NCBI RefSeq assembly: GCF_001295265.1
Contig: NZ_LJOD01000004.1
Span: 248,001-312,000, forward strand
Origin: Chryseobacterium indologenes
Lineage (GTDB): Bacteria > Bacteroidota > Bacteroidia > Flavobacteriales > Weeksellaceae
Length of the DNA: 64,000 nt
Reading direction: 5' to 3'
A model generated the notes under the pieces. It worked only from the letters and a program-made list of their open reading frames with translations, searched no databases and was not told where the DNA came from. The translations under genes were made by a program, and so were the position numbers. Shown piece by piece: positions 1 through 8,698 of the stretch. The stretch's first letter is position 1. Every line of letters begins with the position of its first letter.

Positions 1-1
1 A

Positions 2-1246
2 TTTCTGGATGAAAACAGAAAAGAGGCGCTTCAAAAATTCGAAAACCTGGGTTTCCCTACCAAAAAAGACGAAGAATATAAATATACCAGCTTAAAAGAG
101 ATTACGGAAAAGAATTATAATTTTTTCCCGAAAGAAAGTCATAATATCACTAAAGAACAGCTTGACCAGCTGCATTTAGGTGAGGAACACTTTGACTGGA
201 TCGTTTTTGTAAATGGTAAGCTTCATAAAGAGCTGTCAAAGATTTCTATTGAAAATGTAGAATTCCTTTCATTCAACTATGCTTTGAATGACGAGAAGCA
301 TAAAGAAGTTTTTGACACCTATTTTAATACAATTGCATCTAAAGATGCTGCTTTCACGAACCTGAACCTTGCGTACTGCAAGTATGGTTTTTTCCTGAAA
401 GTTCCTAAAAATGTGGTGATTGAAAAACCCATCCATGTTTTTTACATTTCGCAAAACCAGGAAGAAAATACCTTCTACAATACCAGAAATTTACTGATCG
501 TGGAAGAAGGTGCTAAAGTGGAGGTTATTGAAAGCCACCACAATTTTGACAGCACATACGTTCTGACCAACTCAGTGACTGAAATCTTTACTTATCCTAA
601 TGCAAAGGCAGACTGGCATAAGCTTCAGAATGACAACAACACATCCTATCTTATTGATAACACCTTTGCAAGACAGGAAAAAGACAGCTTAACTACTGTA
701 AACACCTTCTCTTTCGGAGGAAAACTGGTAAGAAACAACCTTGATTTTATCCATAACGGATCAAATATCAATTCATTTATGAATGGAATTACGATTATCG
801 GAAAAGATCAGCTGGTTGACCACCATACAGCAGTGCATCACAATTTCCCGAACTGTGAAAGCTACCAGAACTATAAAGGAATCTTCGACGGTAATGCACA
901 CGGCGTTTTCAATGGAAAAGTTTTTGTAGATAAAATTGCTCAGAAAACCAATGCTTATCAGCAAAATAATAACGTGCTGCTGAGTGAGGGGGCTTCTATC
1001 GATACCAAGCCGCAGCTGGAGATTTTTGCAGATGATGTAAAATGTTCTCACGGATGTACTGTAGGCCAGCTGAATGAAGATGCCCTGTTCTATTTAAGAG
1101 CCAGAGGTATTTCTAAAAAAGAGGCACAGGCCCTTCTTTTATATGCTTTTGCTAATGATGCAATGCAAAACATCGATATTGAACCGCTTAAAGAAAAGAT
1201 TTCAAAGCTATTGGCGGAAAAACTTGAAGTAGATATAGAATTTTAA
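2..1246 (+). CDS. sufD: Fe-S cluster assembly protein SufD (5' end outside window)
   Basis: The reading frame is open from the first bases of the window with no start codon of its own, so the N-terminus lies upstream; about 414 codons are visible. SufD works with SufB and the ATPase SufC as the scaffold on which iron-sulfur clusters are built in the cytoplasm. The C-terminal half has the SufB/SufD beta-helix signature: a His-rich stretch (DHHTAVHHNFPNC), then NAHGVFNGKVFVDKIAQKT, then the core end with KCSHGCTVGQL and the closing helix beginning YLRARGISKKEA. Length and motifs fit SufD better than SufB. It closes with a hairpin just downstream, so it is probably the last or a late gene of a suf operon lying mostly left of the window. 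Confidence 0.93.
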   Translation, partial: FLDENRKEALQKFENLGFPTKKDEEYKYTSLKEITEKNYNFFPKESHNITKEQLDQLHLGEEHFDWIVFVNGKLHKELSKISIENVEFLSFNYALNDEKHKEVFDTYFNTIASKDAAFTNLNLAYCKYGFFLKVPKNVVIEKPIHVFYISQNQEENTFYNTRNLLIVEEGAKVEVIESHHNFDSTYVLTNSVTEIFTYPNAKADWHKLQNDNNTSYLIDNTFARQEKDSLTTVNTFSFGGKLVRNNLDFIHNGSNINSFMNGITIIGKDQLVDHHTAVHHNFPNCESYQNYKGIFDGNAHGVFNGKVFVDKIAQKTNAYQQNNNVLLSEGASIDTKPQLEIFADDVKCSHGCTVGQLNEDALFYLRARGISKKEAQALLLYAFANDAMQNIDIEPLKEKISKLLAEKLEVDIEF

Positions 1247-1266
1247 TCCATATACAATTGATACAT

Positions 1267-1295
1267 AAAAAGCACCTCGAATGAAGTGCTTTTTT
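1267..1295. terminator. bidirectional rho-independent terminator
   Basis: Arms AAAAGCAC and GTGCTTTT flank a 10-nt loop; there is a T-run on the plus side and an A-run on the other side. It sits between the convergent sufD and DUF3078 genes and can end both. Confidence 0.75.
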
Positions 1296-1317
1296 GTTGT
1301 GTTTTATGCCCTCGGCA

Positions 1318-2241
1318 TTATTTTTTCAACCATGATTGGTTATCTTTATTATCGGAACGCTTTTTACCATTATCTATGTTATAAGCAAAACCAACTCCCA
1401 GGGTCTGTTTCAGCTGGGTTTTCTGAATCTGATTGTGGTCATACAGAAGATCCAGCGTAATGTTGGTAGAAACAAATTTATTAATCTTCATATTGAGGAT
1501 TCCGCTGTAACCAAGAACCAACCTTTCAGGATGATCCAGGTAATTTGAAAATACAGAAGCCGTATTGATCAGGCTCATGTTTTCCATAATTTTAAGCTTA
1601 TAGATGGCTGTACCTAAGAAACCGAACTGAAATAAGGAAGAATCTCCGTCATTTTTCAGGCCATAGGTTCCGGCGGTCTGCAGGTCTTTATCCAGAACAA
1701 AGGTCCATCGTGCGTTCGCGGGACGTAATGTCATCGTAAAGTTATCATTAGGACGGTATGTTACACCTGCCCCCATATTAAGGTATCCCGGAGCCATAAA
1801 GTTTGAAATTTTCTTGGCATCCGGATTATTTCCATCCTCATATCCTGCTGCAAACTGGGTCTGAAGGCTCATTCCGCCTGATAAATACCAGTTTTTAGCA
1901 AATTCCCGTCCGTAATTGGTAGAAAGGTTGATAACATCCTGGGTTTTTCTGGTTCCGATTCCTTTGGTATTGTTCTGCCCGTATCCAAGAATGATAATGT
2001 TTTCCCAAAGATCTTTGCCTTTCTCATAAGTCAGATTGTAGTTTACCCCGGCAAGCCAGCCAACGTTATTGGCACCTCCGCCTACCCAGTTAGAAAAGGC
2101 TGCCTGGTTCAGCATTAATGTATTCTGTCCCTGGATAGACCAGGCTTTTACGGTATCCGCTGCAGGAGCATCTGTTTTCGACTCCTGAGCCATTACGCCG
2201 GCCCCAAAGGATATGGAAACAGCTAATAAAAGTTTTTTCAT
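1318..2241 (-). CDS. DUF3078 domain-containing exported protein (paralog 1)
   Basis: 307 aa with a signal peptide ending near VMAQ. The conserved block with AFSNWVGGGANNVGWLAG and the alternating aromatic/polar strands that follow (NYNLTYEKGKDLWENII, TYRPNDNFTMTLRP) match DUF3078, a Bacteroidota family thought to form an outer-membrane or periplasmic beta structure of unknown function. It is about three-quarters identical by eye to the next gene (2468-3394) in the same orientation, so the pair is a tandem duplication. The two -7 promoter boxes are alike as well. The function of the family is not established. Confidence 0.88.
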   Translation of the reverse strand: MKKLLLAVSISFGAGVMAQESKTDAPAADTVKAWSIQGQNTLMLNQAAFSNWVGGGANNVGWLAGVNYNLTYEKGKDLWENIIILGYGQNNTKGIGTRKTQDVINLSTNYGREFAKNWYLSGGMSLQTQFAAGYEDGNNPDAKKISNFMAPGYLNMGAGVTYRPNDNFTMTLRPANARWTFVLDKDLQTAGTYGLKNDGDSSLFQFGFLGTAIYKLKIMENMSLINTASVFSNYLDHPERLVLGYSGILNMKINKFVSTNITLDLLYDHNQIQKTQLKQTLGVGFAYNIDNGKKRSDNKDNQSWLKK

Positions 2242-2259
2242 AATTAAGATTTTTCAGTA

Positions 2260-2267
2260 CAAAAATA
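2260..2267 (-). promoter_or_regulatory. -7 promoter box for DUF3078 paralog 1
   Basis: On the minus strand the sequence reads TATTTTTG followed by TACTGAAAA, matching the Bacteroidota -7 consensus TAnnTTTG, 18 nt before the ATG. No good -33 TTG is present. Confidence 0.5.
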
Positions 2268-2414
2268 TACATATAATTTTATGAAAATACTAATCACTTT
2301 ATTTTGAAATATTAAAACAATTTTCTAATGGATCAAAAATGTGAATATTACCATGAAAATCAGCGTACAATCTGCTAAATGAACTTATAATTACTTATCT
2401 TTTAGTTGCTGAAC

Positions 2415-2441
2415 AAAAAAAAACGCTTCTATTATGAAGCG
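2415..2441 (-). terminator. rho-independent terminator of DUF3078 paralog 2
   Basis: Read on the minus strand: CGCTTC, 6-nt loop, GAAGCG, then a run of nine T residues, shortly after the stop codon of the 2468-3394 gene. The two paralogs are therefore separate transcripts. Confidence 0.75.
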
Positions 2442-2467
2442 CCCCCGTATATAATATATTTAAAAAA

Positions 2468-3394
2468 TTATTTCTTAATCCACCACTGGCTGTCCTTACG
2501 GTCTGAACGTTTTCCTCCGTTGTTAAAAGTATACCCAAAACCAATTCCCAAAGTCTGCTTAAGCTGAGTTTTCTGGATCTGGTTATGATCATACAGCAGA
2601 TCCAAAGTAATATTGGATGAGATATATTTATTAACCTTAAGATTCAATACGGCCCCATAAGCCAGAACCAGTCTTTCCGGATGATCCAGATAGTTTGAAA
2701 AGACAGAAGCAGTGTTAATGATACTCACATTTTCCATAAGCTTTACCTTATACAAGGCCGTTCCCAGGAAACCGAACTGAAGCAGTGAAGAATCGCCGTC
2801 ATTTTTCAACCCATAATTTCCGGCAACCTGAAGATCTTTATCCAGCACAAAGGTCCACCGGGCGTTGGTAGGGCGAAGTGTTACAGTCAGATTATCATTC
2901 GGCCTGTACGTGATCCCCATACCGAGATTAAGGTATCCCGGAGCCATGAAATTCGAAATTTTCTTTGCTTCAGGATTGTTTCCGTCTTCATATCCCGCAG
3001 AAAATTGAGACTGAATACCGGCACCTAAAGAAAAATACCAGCTCTTAGAGAATTTTCTCCCGTAATTGGTTGAAATATTGATTACATCCTGTGTTTTTCT
3101 TACTCCTACACCTTTGGTATCATTCTGACCATAATCCATCACAATAATATTTTCCCAAAGATCTTTATCTTTTTCATAGGTGATATTATAATTTAGTCCG
3201 GCAAGCCAGCCCACATTGTTGGCTCCCCCGCCTACCCAGTTTGAAAAGGCTGCCTGATTAATCATTAAATTGTTTTTTCCTAAAACCGACCAGTACTTAA
3301 CGGTATCTGTCACTACTGAATCTTTTTTCAGCTCTTCCTGTGCGCTTGCATGAATCCCTATAGAAAAGGAAAGGATCAACAAAAACTTCTTCAT
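2468..3394 (-). CDS. DUF3078 domain-containing exported protein (paralog 2)
   Basis: 308 aa with a signal peptide ending near ASAQ. It has the same family block (AFSNWVGGGANNVGWLAG) and the same strand pattern as its neighbour; by eye about 75% of residues agree, including the whole C-terminal ITLDLLYDHNQIQKTQLKQT segment. The least conserved parts are the mature N-terminus and the last 15 residues. It is in tandem with paralog 1, with a terminator between them. Tandem retention with a copied promoter suggests gene dosage or slightly different partners, but nothing in the sequence says which. Confidence 0.88.
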   Translation of the reverse strand: MKKFLLILSFSIGIHASAQEELKKDSVVTDTVKYWSVLGKNNLMINQAAFSNWVGGGANNVGWLAGLNYNITYEKDKDLWENIIVMDYGQNDTKGVGVRKTQDVINISTNYGRKFSKSWYFSLGAGIQSQFSAGYEDGNNPEAKKISNFMAPGYLNLGMGITYRPNDNLTVTLRPTNARWTFVLDKDLQVAGNYGLKNDGDSSLLQFGFLGTALYKVKLMENVSIINTASVFSNYLDHPERLVLAYGAVLNLKVNKYISSNITLDLLYDHNQIQKTQLKQTLGIGFGYTFNNGGKRSDRKDSQWWIKK

Positions 3395-3415
3395 TACAAT
3401 AAATAATTTTCAGTG

Positions 3416-3423
3416 CAAAAATA
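3416..3423 (-). promoter_or_regulatory. -7 promoter box for DUF3078 paralog 2
   Basis: The minus strand reads TATTTTTG followed by CACTGAAAA, nearly the same as the box of paralog 1, 21 nt before the ATG. The duplication evidently included the promoter. Confidence 0.5.
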
Positions 3424-3644
3424 TTAATATAATTTTTGTTTAAAAAAAATCAGTCCGTAAAATCATCAGGGACTATTGAATTTAAACAGCCCAAGGATTC
3501 CGATTTACTAAATTCAGTGTCAAAACATTAGGTTTCCGGTTTAAAATTTGATACCTTTTGTCTGAAAATAAACGGTTCCCTGAGAAATACCTCGACAAAT
3601 TTTCCGAAATTTATTATTGGCTTTTGATTTGACATATTTTCCGC

Positions 3645-4412
3645 ATGTTTAAAAACGTTATTTCCAAGAGAGCCGTCCTTTATCCTTTGCTGATGCTGTC
3701 AGCCATGTGGTTCGGCTATTTCCTCCAGATGCAGGGCTTTTTCCAAAGCTGTTTCGGAGCTATTATTCCTCTGCTGCCTGAAGGATTGCTGGGAATAATC
3801 ACGTCACCTTTTCTACATGGAAATATAGATCATATCATAGGAAATTCTATTCCGATTGCTTTCCTGATGTTTCTTTTGTACCAGTTTTACCCTCAGGTAG
3901 CCAATAAGGTTTTTATCACCGGATGGCTTGCCACTGGCCTTCTGGTCTGGCTTCTCCCTCCCATTGATATTCTCACCGGCGAATATATGTACACCTGTAC
4001 CATAGGTGCGAGCGGTGTGGTGTATGTATTGGCATTTTTTCTGTTCTTCAGCGGAGTATTTAAATGGAATATGAAGCTTCTCACCATATCTATGCTGGTT
4101 GTATTATACTATGGCAGTCTTGTATGGGGAATGTTTCCGGAAGAATTGTTCTACAACCTTCAGGAACCGAGCAGGATTTCATGGCAGGCCCATCTTTCAG
4201 GAGCTGTGGTAGGAAGTATTATTGCATTTGCTTTTAAAAAAGTGGGAGAGAAAAAAAAGAAATTTATCTGGGAGTTTCCTAATTACTATAATGAAAAAGA
4301 TGACAAATTGTGGCAGGAATATAAAGAAAACCACCCGGAGGACTTTATGGAGCTTCCCTACAAAAAAAGAGACGATATCTGGGATCATCTGGATGAATTA
4401 AGGAAAAAATAA
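3645..4412 (+). CDS. rhomboid family intramembrane serine protease
   Basis: 255 aa with six or so hydrophobic segments in the first 200 residues and a charged cytoplasmic tail. The rhomboid signature is visible: TIGASGVVYVLAFF carries the catalytic Ser of the GxSG motif (about residue 125) and SWQAHLSGAVVG carries the catalytic His on the last membrane helix. An early motif (HGNIDHIIGNS) corresponds to the conserved H-x-x-x-x-H-x-x-x-N region. The enzyme cleaves membrane proteins within the bilayer; substrates here are unknown. The C-terminal 45 residues (KDDKLWQEYKENHPEDFMEL region) are highly charged and lie outside the protease fold. dprA follows after 35 bp, so the two may be cotranscribed. 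Confidence 0.93.
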   Translation: MFKNVISKRAVLYPLLMLSAMWFGYFLQMQGFFQSCFGAIIPLLPEGLLGIITSPFLHGNIDHIIGNSIPIAFLMFLLYQFYPQVANKVFITGWLATGLLVWLLPPIDILTGEYMYTCTIGASGVVYVLAFFLFFSGVFKWNMKLLTISMLVVLYYGSLVWGMFPEELFYNLQEPSRISWQAHLSGAVVGSIIAFAFKKVGEKKKKFIWEFPNYYNEKDDKLWQEYKENHPEDFMELPYKKRDDIWDHLDELRKK

Positions 4413-4447
4413 AGACTTAATTCACTACATTTGATAAAAAACACATA

Positions 4448-5557
4448 ATGATCTCTGAAGAACATCTTTACACAATTGCTCTTCGTGAATGCGGCCTTAT
4501 TGGTGACATACTTTTTCACAGACTGATAAAGACTTTCGGAAGCGCTGAAGAGGCCTGGAAAAGAGCAAAAAAAGAATACTCTAAAACCGAAGGCCTGGGC
4601 CGGAAAACAGTTTCTGACATCGGAAATAAAGAACATCTGGAATTTGCAGAACAGGAGCTGAAGTTCTGTGAAAAAAACGGAATAGGGATCCGGCTGAGAC
4701 ACCTTAATGAGACTCCCGCCCTGCTCAACGAATGTCCCGATGCCCCGGCAATTCTTTATCAGAAAGGAAATTTTGACGATACGGTTTCCAAGGTAAGTAT
4801 TGTTGGCAGCCGGAATATGACTTCCTATGGTAAACAATTCATTGAGGATTTTTTTGAAGGCACCAAGTCTTCAAAATATATATCTGTAAGCGGATTGGCT
4901 TTAGGCGTTGATAAAGAGGTTCATGAGCAGTCTGTCCATCATAAAATTCCTACAGTAGCTGTACTGGCTCATGGCTTCCATACCCTGTATCCCTCAAAAA
5001 ATAAAAAATTATCTGACAAAATTCTTCAGGAAGGCGGTGCATTGCTTACTGAGTTCAATTCATCCAGAAAACCAGACCGGGAAAATTTCATCCAGAGGAA
5101 CAGAATTATAGCAGGCCTCTCCCCCGCTACTATTGTTGTAGAGACAGCATTCGGAGGAGGATCTGTAAGTACGGTAAACTTCGCCAATGATTATAACCGG
5201 GAAGTTTTTGCCCTTCCGGGAAAAATCACAGACCCTTACAGCCAGGGATGCAACCAATTGATTTCCCAGAACAAAGCAGCAACTATTTCTACGGTAAGAG
5301 ATCTTATAGACTCTTTAGGATTCAATAATCCAAGAGAGAAAATGGAAGAACTATTCCCTTATAGTGAAACAATCGTTCAACTTACTGAAATTCAGCAAAC
5401 AGTATATCAATCTATCAAAGAGAATCCTCAGATTTCTCTGGACGATCTGGCACAGAAAATTTCCATCTCTACCTACAAAATACTACCGGTTATTTTAGAA
5501 TTAGAACTTTTAGGGAAAGTAAAATCATTTTCCGGGAGACAATTCACCGTAATTTAA
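4448..5557 (+). CDS. dprA: DNA-processing protein DprA
   Basis: 369 aa, a normal length for DprA. The central Rossmann-like DNA-binding domain shows VSIVGSRNMTSYGK, SGLALGVDKEVHEQS, VLAHGFHTLYPSKNK, RNRIIAGLSPATIVVE and the Gly-rich ETAFGGGSVSTVNFA stretch, all standard for the family. An N-terminal SAM/HhH-like segment (1-90) and a C-terminal winged-helix segment (about 300-369) flank it. DprA binds single-stranded DNA taken up during transformation and loads RecA. With yifB/comM later in the window it indicates that natural-transformation genes are present. A 35-bp gap separates it from the rhomboid gene. Confidence 0.95.
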   Translation: MISEEHLYTIALRECGLIGDILFHRLIKTFGSAEEAWKRAKKEYSKTEGLGRKTVSDIGNKEHLEFAEQELKFCEKNGIGIRLRHLNETPALLNECPDAPAILYQKGNFDDTVSKVSIVGSRNMTSYGKQFIEDFFEGTKSSKYISVSGLALGVDKEVHEQSVHHKIPTVAVLAHGFHTLYPSKNKKLSDKILQEGGALLTEFNSSRKPDRENFIQRNRIIAGLSPATIVVETAFGGGSVSTVNFANDYNREVFALPGKITDPYSQGCNQLISQNKAATISTVRDLIDSLGFNNPREKMEELFPYSETIVQLTEIQQTVYQSIKENPQISLDDLAQKISISTYKILPVILELELLGKVKSFSGRQFTVI

Positions 5558-5747
5558 GAATTAACGATTTCTTAATATTGCATTATTTAAGACATAACAT
5601 TTAATTTTTAATAAAATTTAAACACAAATTATTAATTTAATAATATTTCGAAACATTATTATTTAATTTTTAACAATGTTAAAATAGAGTGTTGTGAATC
5701 TTGAAAAAAAAATTAAATTTGTTGACAATAATATTCAACCTTAGTAT

Positions 5748-7106
5748 ATGGAACAATATAATATTGACCAGAAAATCCAGGAGTTTATTGCAAAAATTGA
5801 AGCAAAAAATCCTAATGAACCAGAATTTTTACAAGCTGTAAAAGAAGTTGCTGTAACTGTAATTCCGTTTATTATGACCAAAAAGGAATATACAGGCATG
5901 AAGCTTCTTGAAAGAATGGCTGAAGCTGAAAGAATTATTATTTTCAGAGTTCCATGGGTTGATGATAAAGGAGAAATCCAGGTAAACAGAGGTTTCAGAA
6001 TCCAGATGAATTCTGCGATCGGACCTTATAAAGGAGGAATCCGTTTCCATCCTACTGTAAACCTGTCAGTTCTTAAATTCTTAGCATTCGAGCAGGTATT
6101 TAAAAACTCACTGACTACTCTTCCAATGGGTGGAGGTAAAGGAGGTTCAGATTTCGATCCTCAAGGAAAATCAGATATGGAAGTAATGCGTTTCTGCCAG
6201 GCTTTCATGACGGAATTATGCAAGCACATTGGTCCTGAAACAGACGTACCGGCAGGAGATATTGGTGTAGGAGCGAGAGAAATCGGATATTTATTCGGAC
6301 AGTATAAAAAAATCAGAAACGAATTTACCGGTGTACTTACAGGAAAGGGTCTTGCCTATGGAGGTTCACTGATCCGTCCTGAAGCTACAGGATACGGTGT
6401 AGTATATTTCGCTGAGCAGATGCTTAAAACTATCGGACAGAATTTCGAAGGTAAAACAGTAACGGTTTCAGGTTTCGGAAATGTAGCCTGGGGAGTTATT
6501 AAAAAAGCAACTGAGCTTGGGGCTAAGGTAGTAACCATCTCTGGACCTGACGGATATATCTACGATAAAGATGGTATCAGCGGAGAAAAAATTGATTATC
6601 TGTTAGAGCTGAGAGCTTCAGGAAACAACAGAGCTGAGGATTATGCTAAGAAATATCCGTCTGCTGAATTCCATGCAGGGAAACGTCCTTGGGATGTAAA
6701 ATGTGATGTAGCATTCCCATCTGCAACTCAAAATGAATTAGATCTTGAAGACGCTAAAAAACTGGTTGAAAACGGATGTCTTTGTGTAACTGAGGCTGCA
6801 AATATGCCGTCTACTTTAGATGCTATCAACTATTTCCTTGATAATAAAGTGCTATTCTCACCTGGTAAAGCTTCCAACGCCGGAGGTGTTGCTACTTCAG
6901 GTCTTGAAATGACGCAGAACTCTATCCGTCTTAACTGGACTTCTGAAGAGGTAGATGCAAGATTAAAGGAAATCATGATTGGTATTCACAAAGCCTGCAG
7001 AGACTACGGAAAAGACGAGGATGGTTATGTAAACTACGTAAAAGGTGCTAATATCGCCGGATTCGTAAAGGTTGCAGAAGCCATGTTAGCTCAAGGAGTG
7101 GTATAA
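5748..7106 (+). CDS. gdhA: NADP-specific glutamate dehydrogenase
   Basis: 452 aa, the normal size for the hexameric bacterial enzyme (2-oxoglutarate + NH4+ + NADPH to glutamate). Visible motifs are NSAIGPYKGGIRFHP (substrate-site Lys), TTLPMGGGKGGSDFDP with the catalytic Lys, DVPAGDIGVGAREIGYL, and the dinucleotide-binding turn VSGFGNVAWGV near residue 240. Codon use is more regular than in neighbours, as expected of a highly expressed central-nitrogen gene. It stands alone, preceded by a 190-bp very AT-rich leader and followed by a strong terminator. Confidence 0.97.
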   Translation: MEQYNIDQKIQEFIAKIEAKNPNEPEFLQAVKEVAVTVIPFIMTKKEYTGMKLLERMAEAERIIIFRVPWVDDKGEIQVNRGFRIQMNSAIGPYKGGIRFHPTVNLSVLKFLAFEQVFKNSLTTLPMGGGKGGSDFDPQGKSDMEVMRFCQAFMTELCKHIGPETDVPAGDIGVGAREIGYLFGQYKKIRNEFTGVLTGKGLAYGGSLIRPEATGYGVVYFAEQMLKTIGQNFEGKTVTVSGFGNVAWGVIKKATELGAKVVTISGPDGYIYDKDGISGEKIDYLLELRASGNNRAEDYAKKYPSAEFHAGKRPWDVKCDVAFPSATQNELDLEDAKKLVENGCLCVTEAANMPSTLDAINYFLDNKVLFSPGKASNAGGVATSGLEMTQNSIRLNWTSEEVDARLKEIMIGIHKACRDYGKDEDGYVNYVKGANIAGFVKVAEAMLAQGVV

Positions 7107-7114
7107 AATAAACC

Positions 7115-7142
7115 AAGGCTGGGAAAATTCCCGGCCTTTTTT
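7115..7142 (+). terminator. terminator of gdhA
   Basis: Arms AAGGCTGGGAA and TTCCCGGCCTT (one G-U pair) are followed by TTTT, 9 nt after the stop codon. Confidence 0.85.
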
Positions 7143-7310
7143 GATATAGCCTGTTCCCGGGAAAATGGGAAAAAAGTAAAAAGTGAAAGGAGAAAGCGTT
7201 GTATTCTACAGCGCTTTTTTTATCTTCTAAATAACCTGAATCCGGTAAGAACATCTGATTAATGTATGGCTGAAGCTGAAAAAATTAGTATTGAGCTATT
7301 CAGATACAAC

Positions 7311-7343
7311 AAAAAAATCCTGAAACAAGATGTTTCAGGATTT
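7311..7343 (-). terminator. terminator of the 7364-7699 gene
   Basis: Perfect 12-bp stem AAATCCTGAAAC/GTTTCAGGATTT with a 5-nt loop; on the minus strand the T-run follows directly. It lies 20 bp past the stop codon. Confidence 0.9.
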
Positions 7344-7363
7344 CGTACTGCTTACTGAAATAT

Positions 7364-7699
7364 TTACTTTGATGACTTTGCCTTCTTTTTCCCTTTCTTG
7401 TCTTCTTTAGTTGCTTTTGAAGGTTTTGTAGCTTCTGTGCTCACTTCGGTATTCACTGTAGCGTTGGTAGCAGGTACTGCCGCTGCGGCATCAACAGTAG
7501 CTGTTGCCGTAGTGCTTTGTTTTGCTGTTCCTGCATCTGTTGAAACTGTTCCGGTAGCTGCTGCCGGCATTGTTGCCTGTGGCTGCGTCGTTGTTGTTTT
7601 AGCAGGAGAAGTTTCGGCTGGTTTTTTTGTTTCTGTCTGAGCCGATACGGTAGCTATTCCGGCTGTCATGCATACTGCCGCTAAGATTAACTTTTTCAT
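7364..7699 (-). CDS. small secreted Ala/Thr/Lys-rich protein
   Basis: 111 aa starting at the ATG before KKLILAAVCMTAGIATVSAQ, a clear signal peptide; the frame stays open a little further upstream but that part is not signal-like. The mature protein is low complexity: Thr/Ala/Pro/Gln repeats, then a tail of alternating Lys and Asp/Glu ending KGKKKAKSSK. No domain is recognised. Such proteins are common in Chryseobacterium-like genomes and are often called hypothetical. The basic tail could bind nucleic acid or anionic envelope polymers, which is only a guess. It has its own strong terminator and is monocistronic. Confidence 0.72.
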   Translation of the reverse strand: MKKLILAAVCMTAGIATVSAQTETKKPAETSPAKTTTTQPQATMPAAATGTVSTDAGTAKQSTTATATVDAAAAVPATNATVNTEVSTEATKPSKATKEDKKGKKKAKSSK

Positions 7700-8075
7700 A
7701 ATGTAATATTTTAAATGATTGTTTAATTTAAACGACACATTTTTCATTAAATTATTTGTAACACTCTTATTTAACGTACTTTATAATTATTTAAGAGGAA
7801 TTTTGAAATGGAGTTAAAATAGAAGCCTGAGGCCGGAAAAGAGAGTTATTTGTGGTTAAATATACTTATGACAGCTGTTTTGACAGAATATTGAAGGGAA
7901 AAATTAATGAAATTCTTTGGAGGAAAAAGGAAAGATAGAGGATGGAAGTTTCCATTGTTAAGCGTATACCGCAGGTTTTTCAACAGAATTTCTGATCACG
8001 CTGAGCTGCTATTAAAGGATTGTTAAAATGAAACCCTTTGTTTTTAAGACTTTTAAGACCTCTTCTGTTCCGTTT
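7700..8075. other. intergenic region with no clear gene
   Basis: About 375 bp, AT-rich. The left end is the leader of the minus-strand secreted-protein gene. A 39-codon plus frame (7907-8026, starting MKFFGGKRKDR) is open but unsupported by homology or a promoter. No RNA gene or repeat was seen. Confidence 0.5.
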
Positions 8076-8564
8076 TTATCTGCTTACATTTTTCATCATT
8101 TTCTCTACAAATTCGTAGGCAGCCGGACAGATCACCGTATTTTTAAGCATCAGATGATTGATCTGATAGATTTTTTTCCGGTCGGTATGCGGGTATTCCC
8201 GGCAGGCTTTGGGCCTTACTTCATAAATGGAACAGGTATTATCACTGTTCAGGAAAAAGCATGGAAGATGCTGAAGAACTTTATCCCGGTCTTCATCTAC
8301 TCTTAAAAACTTAGCTTCAAAATCGGCAGGTTTCATCCGGAGATGCTTTGCAATACGTTCAATATCCTTTTCGGTGTATAAAGGTCCGGTTGTTTTACAG
8401 CAATTGGCGCACTGCAGACAATCGATCTCATCAAATACTTCATCATGGGTTTCCTGAACGACATAATCGAGATTTTTAGGCGGTTTCTTCTTTAATCCGT
8501 CCAAAAACTTCTTATGTTCCTTTTGCTTCTGTAAAGCCTGCTTTCTGTAAAAATCTAAATCCAT
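8076..8564 (-). CDS. YkgJ-type cysteine cluster protein (putative metal-binding)
   Basis: 162 aa from the ATG before DLDFYRKQ; the frame continues upstream but that extension is not conserved-looking. The family cysteine cluster is present: CLQCANCC near residues 50-57, a later Cys in HLPCFFLNSDNTCSIYEVRP and CREYPH. YkgJ-like (UPF0153) proteins chelate zinc or iron; their role is unknown. The N-terminal 40 residues are rich in Lys and Gln and are probably helical. It is divergent from the truncated haemoglobin gene with 134 bp between the starts, so the two share an upstream region. Confidence 0.85.
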   Translation of the reverse strand: MDLDFYRKQALQKQKEHKKFLDGLKKKPPKNLDYVVQETHDEVFDEIDCLQCANCCKTTGPLYTEKDIERIAKHLRMKPADFEAKFLRVDEDRDKVLQHLPCFFLNSDNTCSIYEVRPKACREYPHTDRKKIYQINHLMLKNTVICPAAYEFVEKMMKNVSR

Positions 8565-8661
8565 GTTCTTTCTGCCGTGATTGTCATTTGCCCATCGGGG
8601 TGGACTGCTTTTCTTCTGCAAAGATAAAATATTGTTTTCATGAAATTTATCAAGCAAAGGA

Positions 8662-8694
8662 TTGAATTTATCAATTGAATTTACTGTACATTTG
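8662..8694 (+). promoter_or_regulatory. candidate promoter of the truncated haemoglobin
   Basis: TTG (8662), 22-nt spacer, TACATTTG (8687-8694), fitting the flavobacterial TTG-N17-23-TAnnTTTG pattern. The box ends only 4 nt before the ATG at 8699, so a transcript from it would be leaderless or nearly so. Confidence 0.45.
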
Positions 8695-8698
8695 AAGT

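Noticed and set aside
7907..8026. 39-codon basic ORF (MKFFGGKRKDR...)
   Set aside because: Open frame only; no promoter consensus, no terminator and no recognisable family.
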